This document shows, in pieces, positions 38,509-50,368 of a DNA stretch of 64,000 nt (the stretch's first letter is position 1; each line of letters begins with the position of its first letter). The translations under genes were made by a program, and so were the position numbers. The notes under the pieces were generated by a model, which was not told the origin of the DNA, searched no databases, and saw only the letters and a list, made by a program, of their open reading frames with translations. The stretch covers positions 31,920,555-31,984,554 of the forward strand of contig OX940870.1 in NCBI GenBank assembly GCA_954871525.1, in the 5' to 3' direction. Source of the stretch: Parietaria judaica. Lineage: Eukaryota; Streptophyta; Magnoliopsida; Rosales; Urticaceae.

Positions 38509-39437
38509 CGTAGTAATAACCTGCAAGCCATAATATACAAAATTCAGAACAGCCATCCATAGACAGTCAACCAAGAACACCCTAGCTTTGTTCAAGCACC
38601 ATTTCAATATCAAGCTACGACTAACTAGGAACAGTTTCCAAAACCCAATACCAATTTTCAGTCATGATATTAATTTTTCAATAAAAACGAAACCTTGACA
38701 GTAACAAAATGCTCAGTCTCTTATAAATAAGGAAAGAAAAAAAAATCCAAGACCTCCAGTAGTTTGGTATGTAATTCGAAGAAATGAAAAACCCAGCCGT
38801 TTAAAGGAAGAAGGAAAGCGAAATAAACCCTAAACCCAGAAGAAAACAGAGATCAACAATCCGATTAGGAATAACTCAGCGCGATCCGATTATGAGCATC
38901 AACAAAATGGGAAGAAAGAATGCGAACCTGAAGAAGAAGAAGAAGAAGAAGAAGAAGAAGGTGTGAGCAGAGAAGAATCGAGAAAGCTTGGGGATTGGAA
39001 ATGTCTGCGTGAATGGAGAGAGAGAAAGTGACCGACGTCAAAACAGAGACGCGTTGACGTGGCAAACATCCAACGCAAAATCAAATTTTTTTTTTATAAT
39101 TGCCACATTTGCCCCTTAAACTAATCGATTTGTGTGAATGCTCCCTGAACTCAAGACTTTGGAGCATAACGCCCATTTTTCGGTTAATCTCTCAAATTTG
39201 GAGTTGAAGGGGGGCATTTGAGCTAAATTAAAACTTCAGGGCACACGAAATGACTAAGTCAGAGGGCATATGTGCAAATTACTCTTTTTTTTAGAGGATA
39301 TCGTAATTTTTTTATTTTTGAAAAATGGCGAATTAAAAATAAAAATGCTGCATGAGAGGGGAAAAGGCACCAAGAGAAGAAGTTGACTTGGCGATCACTC
39401 TACCGCTCGGACTTCAACGGAAGAGCTTCCGACGCAG
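38509..39437. promoter_or_regulatory. Divergent promoter region of DRE2 and the DNA glycosylase
   Basis: The two start codons are 930 bp apart in opposite orientation. DRE2 has a 5' UTR intron, 38521-38927 (minus strand: donor TTCAG|GTTCGC, acceptor GGCTTGCAG). An AAG/CTT microsatellite (38932-38960) lies just inside its upstream UTR exon. A small transposon-like repeat (39090-39290) occupies most of the remaining spacer. The glycosylase leader begins somewhere near 39350. Confidence 0.5.
39090..39290. repeat. Small TIR element in the divergent promoter
   Basis: About 200 bp whose ends are related inverted copies: AATTGCCACATTTGCCCCTT at the left and GGGCATATGTGCAAATTACT at the right (complement AGTAATTTGCACATATGCCC). 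The same kind of end occurs in other spacers of this window (about 31490, 32255, 33310). There is no coding capacity and no clear duplication of the target site. Confidence 0.45.
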
Positions 39438-41054
39438 ATGTATGCAAACCCCACGAATCCATGGGCGTCGCTGGAGCTACCCATCGCCGGCCATTTCGAC
39501 CTCGAAGCCGCCGTCTGCAGCCACGGCCTCTTCATGATGGCCCCCAACAACTGGGACCCGCTCTCCAAGACCCTCCAACGCCCTCTCCGCTGCGGCTCCC
39601 GCTCGGTCGCGGCGCGCATATCGCAGCCCCAGGACGGCCCTCGCCGCCTCCAAGTCCAAGTCCGCGCCGGCGCGCGCGAGCTCACGCGCCGAGACGAAGA
39701 AGCCGTGCTGGTAAGCGAGCCTCGTCGCCTGCTCGGTTGTTGGGTTTTCGAGCTTTGACGGTTGGGTTTGTTTGGCAATGGCAGGCGCAAGTTGCGAGAA
39801 TGCTGAGGCTCTCGGAATCGGAGGAGAGGATTTGCCAGGGCTTTCGGGAAGTTTTCGATCGGAGCTTCGCTGTGGCGAGAGTGTTCAGGTCTCCGTCGCT
39901 GTTTGAAGACATGGTGAAGTGCATTCTTCTCTGCAATTGCTCGTATGGCTCTCTTCGAATACCCCGTGTTTTGCACACCAGTTGTTTGATAATATGCCGT
40001 GCTCCGTCAAGTTGCTTCTAAGCCGATCTTTTTTTGCGAGAATTTGCAGTTTCTATGTCGTAAATGACTTTGTTTCTTTAAGATTTTGTTCTTCATTTGA
40101 GAGCATTGTTCAATTCAGCATTCTTGTCCATTCTTTTGACCGTTTTCTGGTTTTAACTGTCATTTTTCTACATGTTATAAATTGGTGTATATATATATAT
40201 AATGATGTATTGAAATGAATGCTAGGTGGCCAAGGACTTTGTCCATGGCTCAGGCGCTTTGCGATCTTCAGCTTGAACTGCGAACGCCAACGAAGACTTC
40301 GGATATCATTCCCAAAACGCCAGCCGAGAAGGAACCCGGACGGACGGTTGAAAGGCTTAAAGCTCGCAAGTGTTTGACCGCTCACTCGGATTCTGATTCT
40401 GTTCAGGAAAAGAGTGGATCGAAAGAGAAATTGGGGGATGCTGATTCTGCTTCTGCTCAGAAGGATGGATCGAGCGAGAAATTGTGCAGTGCTGACTCTG
40501 ATTCTGCTCAGAAGATCGGATTGAGCGAGAAATTAAGCAGTTCCGATTCCGCTTTCGATTCTGATCTTGAAGTGTCAGGGAATTTTCCTACCCCATCAGA
40601 GATTTCGAAACTGGACGAGAATTTTCTGGCCAAACGCTGCAAGCTTGGCTACAGAGCGAAGCGGATATTGAACCTGGCTAAGGGCATCGAAGAGGGTAGA
40701 ATTCAGCTTCAACAAATGGAAGAGGAAGCTTGCGACGCAACAAGCTTAAGCAGCTACAGTAAATTGGACGAGCAGCTGAGACAGATCAACGGGTTCGGTC
40801 CGTTCACACGTGCCAACGTGTTAATGTGCATGGGATTTTACCATGTAATTCCATCCGATTCAGAAACAGTTAGGCATTTGAAACAGGTCGTTTTCTTATC
40901 GTCTAACTATGCCTTCAATTATGATTGGATTGTTTGATATGTAACTGTTTTTTGCTCAATGCAGGTTCATTCCAAAATCTCTTCCGTTCGAACAGTTGAG
41001 AAAGATGTTCAAGAAATTTACGCGAAGTTCGCGCCATTTCAGTTCTTGGCATAT

Positions 41055-41109
<55 letters not shown>

Positions 41110-41822
41110 AAATATTTTTTTATCCTTTTCTCATTGATTTATGATCTCTTAAATAGACCAAACAACATAATTTAATGAGCCGGTCCCAAACTCTAGAACT
41201 TAATTACTCAAACCTTTAACATGATTATATAATTAAAAGATCATAATAAATAGATATAACATAATCATTTCACGTGACATACATATTTAAATTATGATTA
41301 ATGTTAAGAATGAACACACTTATCTTATTATAGTCATGACCAAGGTTCAAAAAACCGATAGTTCGAGATTGTCGAGGGGTTATAGGTTTACCGACAAGTT
41401 TCCATAAGCAATGGGTTTATCGAGAAGATATTTACTGATCAGATTTTACGACCTCCAAAACCTCGCAGTTTTTAATCCTTGGTCATGAGTCTCATGACTG
41501 CTCATTTTAAACACAATTCAAACATATTATGTATGTCTAAAGTCGCGCACCAAAACTTTTTATTGTTTCAATTACTAGTCTTCTAAATCTAATCTACGAT
41601 CGCCATCTCAATAATTGATGATTTCGAAGATGTGATTTGTCGCATTATTTTCATTGATCAATCAGGTCAGAGCTCTGGCACTTCTACGAGACGAGGTTCG
41701 GAAAGATGAGTGAAATGCCGGCTTCTGCATATAAACTTATTACGGCTTCCAATATGAGATCTGAAGCACGCTACGGAAATAAAAGGAAGACGAGAGCCTC
41801 AGGCAAAGAATGCCTCGAGTGA
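39438..41822 (+). CDS. HhH-GPD superfamily DNA glycosylase
   Basis: Putative base-excision repair glycosylase, like Arabidopsis At3g50880; its substrate is unknown. Five exons: 39438-39710, 39785-39942, 40226-40886, 40965-41056, 41666-41822; 1341 nt, 446 residues. The N-terminal region (HFDLEAAVCSHGLFMMAPN) resembles the first domain of OGG1/AlkA-type enzymes. Then comes RSPSLFEDMVKCILLCNCSW, a helix shared by the family. Residues about 195-265 are an inserted Ser/Asp-rich stretch with about three imperfect 20-residue repeats (SADSDSAQKIGLSEKL type). The helix-hairpin-helix is QINGFGPFTRANVLMCMGF, followed by the presumed catalytic Asp at about 355 (IPSDSETVRHL). No lysine sits at the OGG1 catalytic position, so a monofunctional enzyme is inferred. 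Start chosen at MYANPTNPW, just upstream of conserved sequence. The first exon is unusually GC-rich. Confidence 0.88.
41059..41102. repeat. (GA)22 microsatellite at an intron donor
   Basis: A pure GA run begins right after the GTGA of the exon 4 donor of the glycosylase gene (ATATTG|GTGAGAGAGA). Length changes here would sit inside the 5' end of intron 4. Confidence 0.95.
41341..41481. mobile_element. Short hAT-like MITE in glycosylase intron 4
   Basis: 141 bp starting CAAGGTTCAAAAAACCGATA and ending CAGTTTTTAATCCTTG, with TIR CAAGG(T/A)T. Flanks GTCATGAC (41333-41340) and GTCATGAG (41482-41489) match at 7 of 8 bases, an 8-bp duplication. It belongs with the element at 50196-50368, which has the same kind of ends. 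Confidence 0.75.
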
Positions 41823-42593
41823 CAAGCTTTTCCAACTTCACTCTCTCCGAAACTACATACTATCGTCTCTGTGTAAGTTTAGCTAAAATGTAAGTCTGAC
41901 TCTTGTTAAGATATGGCTGTAAAATTAGAAGCAAATTTAGGACTTCCGTAATGTCCTGGTGTATTTATGGGAGGATCGGCCGAGTTCATGTAGATCGGCG
42001 GTGAGATCCATTCTATCTCCATGGAATCTTGCGCGATACAATGCTTGGTTTACGTTTCATTGACCTGCACTTATTGTTAATATATATTGCATTGACCTGC
42101 ACTTATTCTTAATATATATTGCATATTTATACGACTATGAGCACCAAGAATTCAAAATAATTTGAGTGAAGCTTTGGTAATTTTACCAGTTAAGCAATAA
42201 AATGCCAATCTAAATTCTGCTCTATTTGAAATGTCGTAAAAATTGAACGTCTGGACCCAAAATTCAATCTCGAAAAGGGCCAGACCAGTCCGACCGAATG
42301 AACCCTAAAACATAATTAACCAAACCCTAAACTTATTCTATTTTAATTAAATAATTCAAATGACTTAATTAAACAGCCTATATAACATAATTATCCTAAA
42401 TATTTCCCTTGTTCCCTCCTCGTGAGAAACCACTCAAACTCTCAGGCTCAATTGAAAAACAAAATACTACATTAAGTTTTATGATACACTAACAGAGCTT
42501 CACTTTGCAAACAAATGTACATTGGATTCACTCACAAACTTGCAGTCAATGTTCTCTGCAATACAATCATAATATGAAAATGACGTGACAACT
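41823..42593. other. Convergent spacer with a 32-bp tandem duplication
   Basis: Tail-to-tail intergenic region between the glycosylase and the receptor kinase. 42058-42089 and 42090-42121 are two copies of a 32-bp unit (CATTGACCTGCACTTATT...) differing at one base. Otherwise it is AT-rich 3' flank with no gene seen. Confidence 0.6.
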
Positions 42594-45500
42594 TCAGGGG
42601 TGGAGAGGATCGCTTTGTTCTGGCGATGTTTCGTCGTAAGGGTGCCTATAAGCCCCATCGTAGCTTGCAGAAGTGGTCGCTGAATCCGCCTTCGGGTTCA
42701 GACCCGCTTGTTGCATGATATTCTCGAGCTCCTTCACGGCCTCGCTCATCGTAGGCCTGTCGTCTCCGGCGTCTTCCACACACCTCATTGCGAGGTCCAC
42801 AAACTGCTCGAAACCAAAAAGTCTTGTTCCCGAGCCAAGTGCTTGGTCAACAAACCCATGGAGGTTGTACATGTCTTTAGTCTTGTCCATGGACGTCCTC
42901 ACTTCTCTCACAACGTATTTGCCTCTCTCAATAGGCTTCTTTGCCGTGATAAGCTCTAACATCAGTACTCCGAAGCTGTACACATCGCTCTTCTCCGTCA
43001 GCTGTTGCGACATGTAGTATTCAGGATCCAAGTAGCCCTGCAACAAGGATGAGATTATGCAGTTGGGAAAAAGAAATTCTCAGATATTAGGTCTATGAGG
43101 GTCAAAACTGTAATTACTGTAATATTCTCATTCTATCACATTTCAACCGATTTTCGTTATCTTCTCAAAGAAGATTTAGCCTTGATGTAAATAAAATTAT
43201 ATTCACATCAGAACTCTGAATATTCTCTGTGAAGATCTTTGATAATTTAAGAATTCTGACATAATCTTGTTCATGCTTCTGTTCTGAGTAAATTTACCAA
43301 AACACTTTAGGCCATTCAATCAGAGGACACAACCCTATTCATAAGAAAAAGGTATAGACTGAGAGCTGATTCAAACCTACCATTGTGCCCTTTACTTGAG
43401 TAGTGACATGATCCTTCGTACCATCACCACTCATGAGCTTGGAGAGACCGAAATCTCCAACCTTGGCGTTCAGACGATCGTCCAAAAGGACGTTGGTCGA
43501 CTTGATGTCGCGGTGAATGATCGGAGGGTTCGCGAGCTCGTGAAGGTACGCCAGTCCTCTCGCAGTGCCAAGCGCAACTCTCAGCCGCGTCGGCCAATCC
43601 AATCGTATCCCCGACTTACCTGTGTACGAGATGATCATGTGTAAGCAAGTAGTTTTATGATGCTATTGACATTGAATGTGGTTCTTAAACAATTATAGGC
43701 TGAATCCAGTCTTGTAAACAATATACAACTTTTAGATTACAAGAATTATGTTATCTATCATTTTCTTAGAGTTTGGATATAAGGTTGGAAATACTTTGCT
43801 TCGGAATAGTGCTGACTGTAGCGATAATTTGTTTACCAATTCTATTATCTTCCAGATTTGGAAAAGGCCTGTTTAGATCGGATTAAAATAGGTATACCTT
43901 ATCTTTAACATATTTAAGATGCCATTAAGTGGTTATTTTTATGACTTAGTTTTGTTAAATGGATAATTCGGATATTTGAGAGATTTTTTTATTTTATTTT
44001 TGTATTTGTCAGTCCATTATTTTTGTTACGGCAGTTTTCTTCCTCCTTAATGAGTCGAATGAGTAGAATGAGAAGAAATGAAGTGCCCACATCATGGAAC
44101 GTACCCGTGAGGCTGTCCTTCACACTGCCATTTGTTATGTACTCGTAGATCAAGATCTGCTCGTCTTTCTCGAAGCAAAATCCCACGAGGGCGACGAGAT
44201 TTCTGTGATGAACCCGAGAGAGAAGCTCGATCTCGTTCTTGAACTCGAGCCCGCCCTGCCTCGACTCTCTTTGTGCTCGTTTGATCGCTACCAACTCTCC
44301 GGTGGGGAGAGTTCCTCGGTAAACCTGCACAACCATTTTCAGTTTCAATCAGATAGTTTTATTGACGTTACTGATTACTATATCAATGCTTGATTGAAGA
44401 ATTGACAAAACAATCCATAGAGACTGTGATATAATGAAGCAAACCTTCCCATAGCCCCCGGATCCGACGTCGTTTGCTGAGGAGAAGTTGGCTGTATATC
44501 GCTTCAGATCGTCGAAGGAGAAGCGCTTCGCTCCTTTCAACTGTGGCGCGGCTCCGCTACTCTTACTTGCGACGTCCCAGTGCCCTGCATTTTCCAAGAA
44601 ACGTAAAGGAGGTTTCTAGTGACGCAAGAAATAGAGAGAGGAGTGTCATTTTACCGAAAGGATTGCTTTGCTCCTTGGCTTTCTCTGCGCGCTTCTTCTG
44701 CCGTAGACCGTACACTGCCGCAAGAAGTAACAGCACCACGAGCGCAAATCCGCCAACTGCTGCTCCGATGATTAGGCCGAGACTCGACTTTGATGACTTG
44801 TTCGAGTCTCCAGGCACTTCGATCTTCGAGTCTAGAGAAGAAGAATGTCATGCTCTTCATAAATTTTGATTAAAAATAGGTGTGAAACGTGGACAGGGTA
44901 CCAGGCTTTCTGCCCTTATTCTGTCTGATCCCAATAATTCAGACTTTTCTAAACCGGGCATGATTCTGGACCCGGGAACGAGGACAGGAACGGGACCGAT
45001 CTGATTTGGACTGTCCTTGTTATAAAATGTTTTTCGTACTTTTAAAAGGTAAGACAGAGATACTTTCCACCAATTTTTTAAGATATCAAAAAACCAAAAA
45101 AAAATATACTTACAATAAATATTTTAACATAATACAACGTTACAGTCAAGACTCCTGTTTTTTTTAGAAAAAACAAAGAAATTTGGAAACGAGGCTGAAA
45201 CAGAGGCCAAATATTTCAGACTTGAGTGACATTTTTCTTAGGCGAGTGCAGTATAAACTTGCCTGTGTAGCCTTCGTACTTGTCCCCGATAAAGTAGAAG
45301 GGTCCGAAAGGTTTGGGAGGCTTGTAGGTCTGGTTGCTCAGAGCGAAACCAATGTCTGATATATCTGCTCGGCTGAAACGATCTCCGTTGGAAGGGAAGA
45401 TCTGAAGCGATATCTCGAGGTAGTTAGCGGAATCCCTTAAGGGGTTGCTCAGAGAAGCGGAATCCACTGAAGGATTGTATGACTGAAAGAATGTCAAGAG

Positions 45501-48500
45501 ACTCTTCTCGAGCATTTGGTAGTAAGTAACGTTGTCTAAGTCGGAAAATGTTGGCGCTCGGAAGAACAGGATTCCCGCATACGGGTACGCACATTTGCAG
45601 TTGGGGCTCGAAGCTTGCTCGGGGCTACTGCAGAGGCGTGGGGAGCAGCCATTTGGCGGTGTGACGTACGAGATGTTTACCGACTTGGAATCGTCTTTGA
45701 TGCTGCAGAAACTCTCTGTTCTTCCCGTCTCCTGACAAAACGGATTATCCACTAGACTGAAAAAAAAAAAAAAAAAAAAACACACACAACAAAAACCAGA
45801 AGCTGCATTTAGCCCTTAAAGCGAGACACAAGATGGAGAAAAATGGCCATGAAAAAGCCGGATTTAATTACTTTATCTCGATATCCTGAGTGTCACCCTT
45901 GAACTCGGTAATCAGATTCCCTTCCAAGCCGATGCGGTGGAGGTGGCTGCCATGTGAGGCGCCGATCTCCAACGTTTCGTTGAGCGCGTTCCCCTTCAGT
46001 TCCCTGTCGTTCGTCAAGTCAAGAACGGTTAACCGGTGTAATTATTATCGTCGTATCTCGACAAATGATCGAAGAATACTCACACAGTCTCTAAGTTGGG
46101 AAGGTTGAAGAGTTCCACCGGAATTTTCCCTTGAAGACGCGTGTTCTCCATAACTCTGAAACTCAAATGCAGGAATGTTAGCTTGTTCGGTCACGTGATA
46201 TGCAGAGAGAGCAAGAGATTGTCTTACAATGTTGTTAAGGAATTCAAGGTCTGAACCCACAGAGGGAAATCCGAGGCGTCGAAACTGGTGTTGCTCGAAT
46301 CTCTGCAGAATCAAGCACTAGTTACTTGTGTCTTAAGTTATGATAAGACCCAGGCCAATGAGCACTTTATTGATAAATGATACCCAGTCTCTAATTCGGG
46401 AATTAGACCGGGAAACGCTCCCAATGACGCTTACTAAGAATTATCCAATAATCAAATATAAGCATTATTCTGATAGAGGTACTTATTTATACCATTAACC
46501 ATAATCCTTTAACTATTGACTATTGTAAAATACCTATAACACCCCTAAATAATTACTACAATTAATAAAATCACTTCCCGAGTTTGGTAATTTAAATAAA
46601 GTAATGGAGGGTTTCCTAATCCCTATATCCGGCGATCACGCAGGTCGTGTTCTCGAAGGAACGGCCATTACATTTGTTATTCGGTTTATTTTATTGAGTA
46701 CCAGTATCGGGAATTTGTCTCTTCGATGAATTTCTGTTGGTGCGTATGTTTTTTATAATTTTTCATGGCTGGTTTCTATCAGAGAAGTATAGATGGAGAT
46801 TACTTTAATGGAGCAGAAAACAAAAACTTACAAGTAACTGAGGGAATTCAAGCCAGTGAGATTAGGCAAATGACCAGTGAGCTTGTTGTTGGACAAGAAC
46901 CTGAATCGAAATGCCAAGAGAATACGATCACTCATGGATAAAGTCTTGAACACGGGTTGGAATTTCGGTTTTTCTTTTTCCAATTTCTTACAATTGTGAG
47001 ACTTTTGTGAGATTGTTGAGGTTTTTGGGCACACCGCCAGTTAATTTGTTCCCGTCAAGACGTCTGTTGGTAGGAGAGAGACAAAAATTGATGTCATTAT
47101 CAACAAAACGTAACCAAAATGAAGAATATAAGTGGAGTAAAGTTGACTTCATGACTGAGAGTTTGGTACTTACACCACCTCCAAATTCTGAACAAGCCCG
47201 ATGGTCGGAGGAATACTGCCCGTCAGCTCGTTATTTTCGAAGAGCCTGCAAAATCATTTCAGAAACTCTTACTTTCCTGCGTTGTATAGTCCATCAAACA
47301 TCTCATATCAGAACTTTATCGAAGATGTAATGCAATAATGTTCTTACACATGTATTAAGTTCATGTCTGAGCTGAAAAGCCGATCCGGAATCTGTCCGTT
47401 TAGCTTATTTCTCCCGAGGTGGCTGATCACAGAGAGAGAAAGGAATTCAGGACTGAATTGAACAAAGTTGTCCGGAAAGCAGTGAAGTCATATAATGTGT
47501 CATACAAGTGCTTGCAATGAAGCAACATGTCAAGACCGGATGACTTGTCATCAGAAACCGGGATCGGTCCCTCGATGAGATTGTCCGCTAGATCCAGCCA
47601 GTACAGCTTCGAAAGATTCCCAATGGATCGAGGAATCAAGCCACTGAAGCGGTTAGAGTTCAACGATCTGCACGTTTATTGCATCGATTAGGCACACCAA
47701 GAAACACCACCCCTTGAAAACCGAGTATTCACTTGACTAGTAACAGATTTTCTTCTTACAAAAAGACCAGCTGTGACAAAGACCCGATTGTGCCTGGAAT
47801 TTGGCCGGAAAAGCCGCAACCAACCAAGATCCTAGCAAGCAGGTTCAACAAGAGTAAAGTTTACAACAGAACCGGATTCGAACAAGTGATTAATTCAGCA
47901 ACGTTCTTACAAGCTCGAAAGATTTCTCAGGTTCCCAATCGATTGCGGGAGTGGTCCAGTAAGCTCCGTGTTGTAGGACAAATCCCTTCACGAGAAGCCG
48001 AGTAATATGCTTTTAAATTCAGCTATAAGGCTCATGAGTTGTGACTTGAAGAAAACTTACAAAGTTTGCAGTTCGGTTAACTGGTCGATATCGCCAGTTA
48101 ACTGACCGATCAACCCCATGCTCGGCAACGTTCTGCAGTCACGAACCTTCTGATTAGTACGCAGAGGAATCATAAAAGACTTCGTCTCTTTTTTTCTTTC
48201 TTTCTCCGCAAGAAAAGTGAAGAACTTACACGGATGTGACGCGGGAATTCGTGCAGTCAATACCGACCCAATCCGAACCGCAAGGATCTGATCCCACCCA
48301 TTCTGGCGGTCGATTCTCGCACTCCAACGCCTTTAGACCGAGAACTGTGCCGTAAATCAAAGAGTGATTATCTTCGAAACTCTTCCAATACTATGCTACC
48401 AAACTCATCACACATGCTTATCAAAAGCACATAGACAGTATATGAAATGAACTTACAGTCCTGACTTTGCTCAACTGTCAAAACCAAACATGGTGAGAGT

Positions 48501-48544
48501 AAAAGAAGAAGAAGAAGAAGAATCAGAAGAAGCTTTTGATCCAT
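42594..48544 (-). CDS. HPCA1-like LRR receptor kinase (LRR VIII-1, At5g49760/49770 type)
   Basis: Plasma-membrane receptor kinase of the family whose Arabidopsis member HPCA1 senses extracellular H2O2. Nineteen exons: 48457-48544, 48230-48344, 48061-48132, 47911-47985, 47760-47831, 47506-47667, 47348-47422, 47174-47245, 46992-47063, 46832-46900, 46228-46302, 46084-46155, 45872-46003, 45263-45756, 44655-44831, 44445-44584, 44105-44324, 43381-43619, 42594-43037; 2865 nt, 954 residues. Signal peptide with a Leu run (1-22), then LRRs, most encoded one per 69-75-nt exon. The ectodomain cysteine region has C421, C426, C437 and C439, close to the H2O2-sensing cysteines reported for HPCA1. A membrane segment (about 566-588) precedes the kinase: [10 protein letters not shown]669, HRD 763-765, DFG 783-785, GYLDPEYY. 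One intron (44832-45262) is GC-AG; the others are GT-AG. Confidence 0.93.
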
Positions 48545-50187
48545 TTCTCATCAAACTCTGATCTCAAAATCCTGTACACTTTGCTTCAGATAAACTATAT
48601 TTGAAGATGGGATGATAAATCCCAGCCAGAATTGTCTGATATGTTTTTGGAGTAATGACACAACTACCATGCTTCAAGAAGAGACTAATATTCAAAATGT
48701 AATAAATATTTCCAATTATTAGTATAAAGTTTTTTATGGTCAACTTGTGCATTTCAAACATTGGTTTACATCATATATTTAGACATGGTCAATGGCAAGA
48801 GCACTAAAGTGACAATAATGGCTTCAATTTATATTAATTTCCATTGAACAATTCCACACAAGAGATCATGACTTTTGGTGGAAAAATTCTATGATGATCA
48901 AGTCATTTTCACAAGAGAAAGTAAATCACAAGTCTGGAATGTTTGGATATTATCTCCCTATGATTATATTTTTAATAAAAATAATAAGAAATGGATTTTG
49001 AAATTAAAGTCCAATTCCCCTTTTCTCACTGCAATGCAACTAGCTACAAACAGTGTAGAGACACAACTATATGTTATGGACCACTTTCAAGCAGTATATG
49101 TGATTGATTGTCTCATTCAATCAGTTATATCTATACGCTTTAAATACATGCCAATTCAAGTATATATTAACTCCATTCAAAAAAAAAAAAACTCCGTTTA
49201 GGTCTTGTTATTCTACAATAATTGGGTCAGTATTGCAATTGTGGCACATTTCTCTTATGATTACTATGTTATTAAAAGCATTATTTCGTGTATTATTTGA
49301 AGTTGGAGTTATGATTAAAAACATAATAAAAGCGTGACACGTTTATTTTCGGCCCAGTTCTCGGTTTTATAAAAGGAAGGCTTTGTCGAAACATAGATGG
49401 GGAATTTATGGTTTGAAAAAAAAAATCAAATAAATTAACATTTTTTGGAGTATTTGTTTATGTTTGTTATTGTATACTATAATTTTTCTGATTTGGACTA
49501 TATTTCGAGAAGCTCAATCCATATCTCTCATAAAAAATATGACTTCACAAGGAAAACTTCAATAAATAACCACTAGTTTATCTCTCTCTAATCTCTATGT
49601 ATAATACTAAAATTATACTAGGCCTTAGAGCCTCTACAAACTCTGGGCTCAAACTATTGGGCCTGATCAGCCCAGGATAAGCCCAACAAGATATTACAAT
49701 AACAAATAACCCAGCCCAGCACGTGAAGGACTTTATTTTTTTATGTTCATTTTCTTTTTATTTTTACAGTTTTAGTTTCGACTTCTGCCATCAACTGTCA
49801 CTCAAGGCCTTATATCCGGTTGAGTGTCGAGCAGCCTTATCGAGAAAAAAAAATATGAAATAAATATTAGTTCACATTTTATGATTTTTCTCTATGGAGT
49901 TTAGGCACGACGAACAAGTTATCCAATTTAATATTGAATCAATCAAACACACACTTTTTCGATTTTTGCCTGACCGGATCTCAATTGTTCAGTTTGTGAG
50001 ACCAAGTGACGGGTTTCACAATTTTGCATTATTGTTTTATCCCATGTCATGTTTCCCCTTACCTTAACCATTAATAAATAAGTTTTGACGAAACTCATTA
50101 ACAAGAAATTGAAACCCTACTTAAAATCTAAACGCGAACTGACATCTTGGTCTAGCGGAGTTATACAACTAGTAGTGAAAGAGCACT
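48545..50187. other. Upstream region of the receptor kinase, AT-rich spacer
   Basis: The first few hundred bases should contain the promoter and leader of the minus-strand receptor kinase. The rest is AT-rich with no convincing reading frame. A patch with repeated GCCCA motifs (about 49650-49735) looks like a transposon edge but cannot be assigned. Confidence 0.4.
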
Positions 50188-50195
50188 CTCTAAAC

Positions 50196-50368
50196 CAAGG
50201 TTTTAAATACCGCTTGTCAATGTCGTTTCACACTTTTCATTTTACGGATATATCGCTTGTCGATGGGTATTTCTTAGGTATGCCGATGGATATATCATTT
50301 TGCATATCCCCAAAAAAAAAGATTTTCGATGAGCATGCCGATGGATATTCGGAGAATTTAATACCTTG
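50196..50368. mobile_element. hAT-like MITE with perfect 8-bp duplication
   Basis: 173 bp starting CAAGGTTTTAAATACCG and ending GAATTTAATACCTTG, flanked on both sides by CTCTAAAC (50188-50195 and 50369-50376). The interior has repeated motifs such as GGATATATC and CGATGG. A related, truncated copy lies at the right edge of the window (63832 onward), and 41341-41481 shares the end type. Confidence 0.88.

Noticed and set aside
39395..39976. 193-codon minus-strand frame over glycosylase exons 1-2
   Set aside because: Antisense of a GC-rich exon; the plus-strand frame has conserved domains and consistent introns.
44877..45050. TAGGTGTGAAACG... with CCCGGGAAC motifs in a receptor-kinase intron, resembling a hAT end
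   Set aside because: The terminal motif is imperfect and no opposite end or duplication was found; too weak to call.
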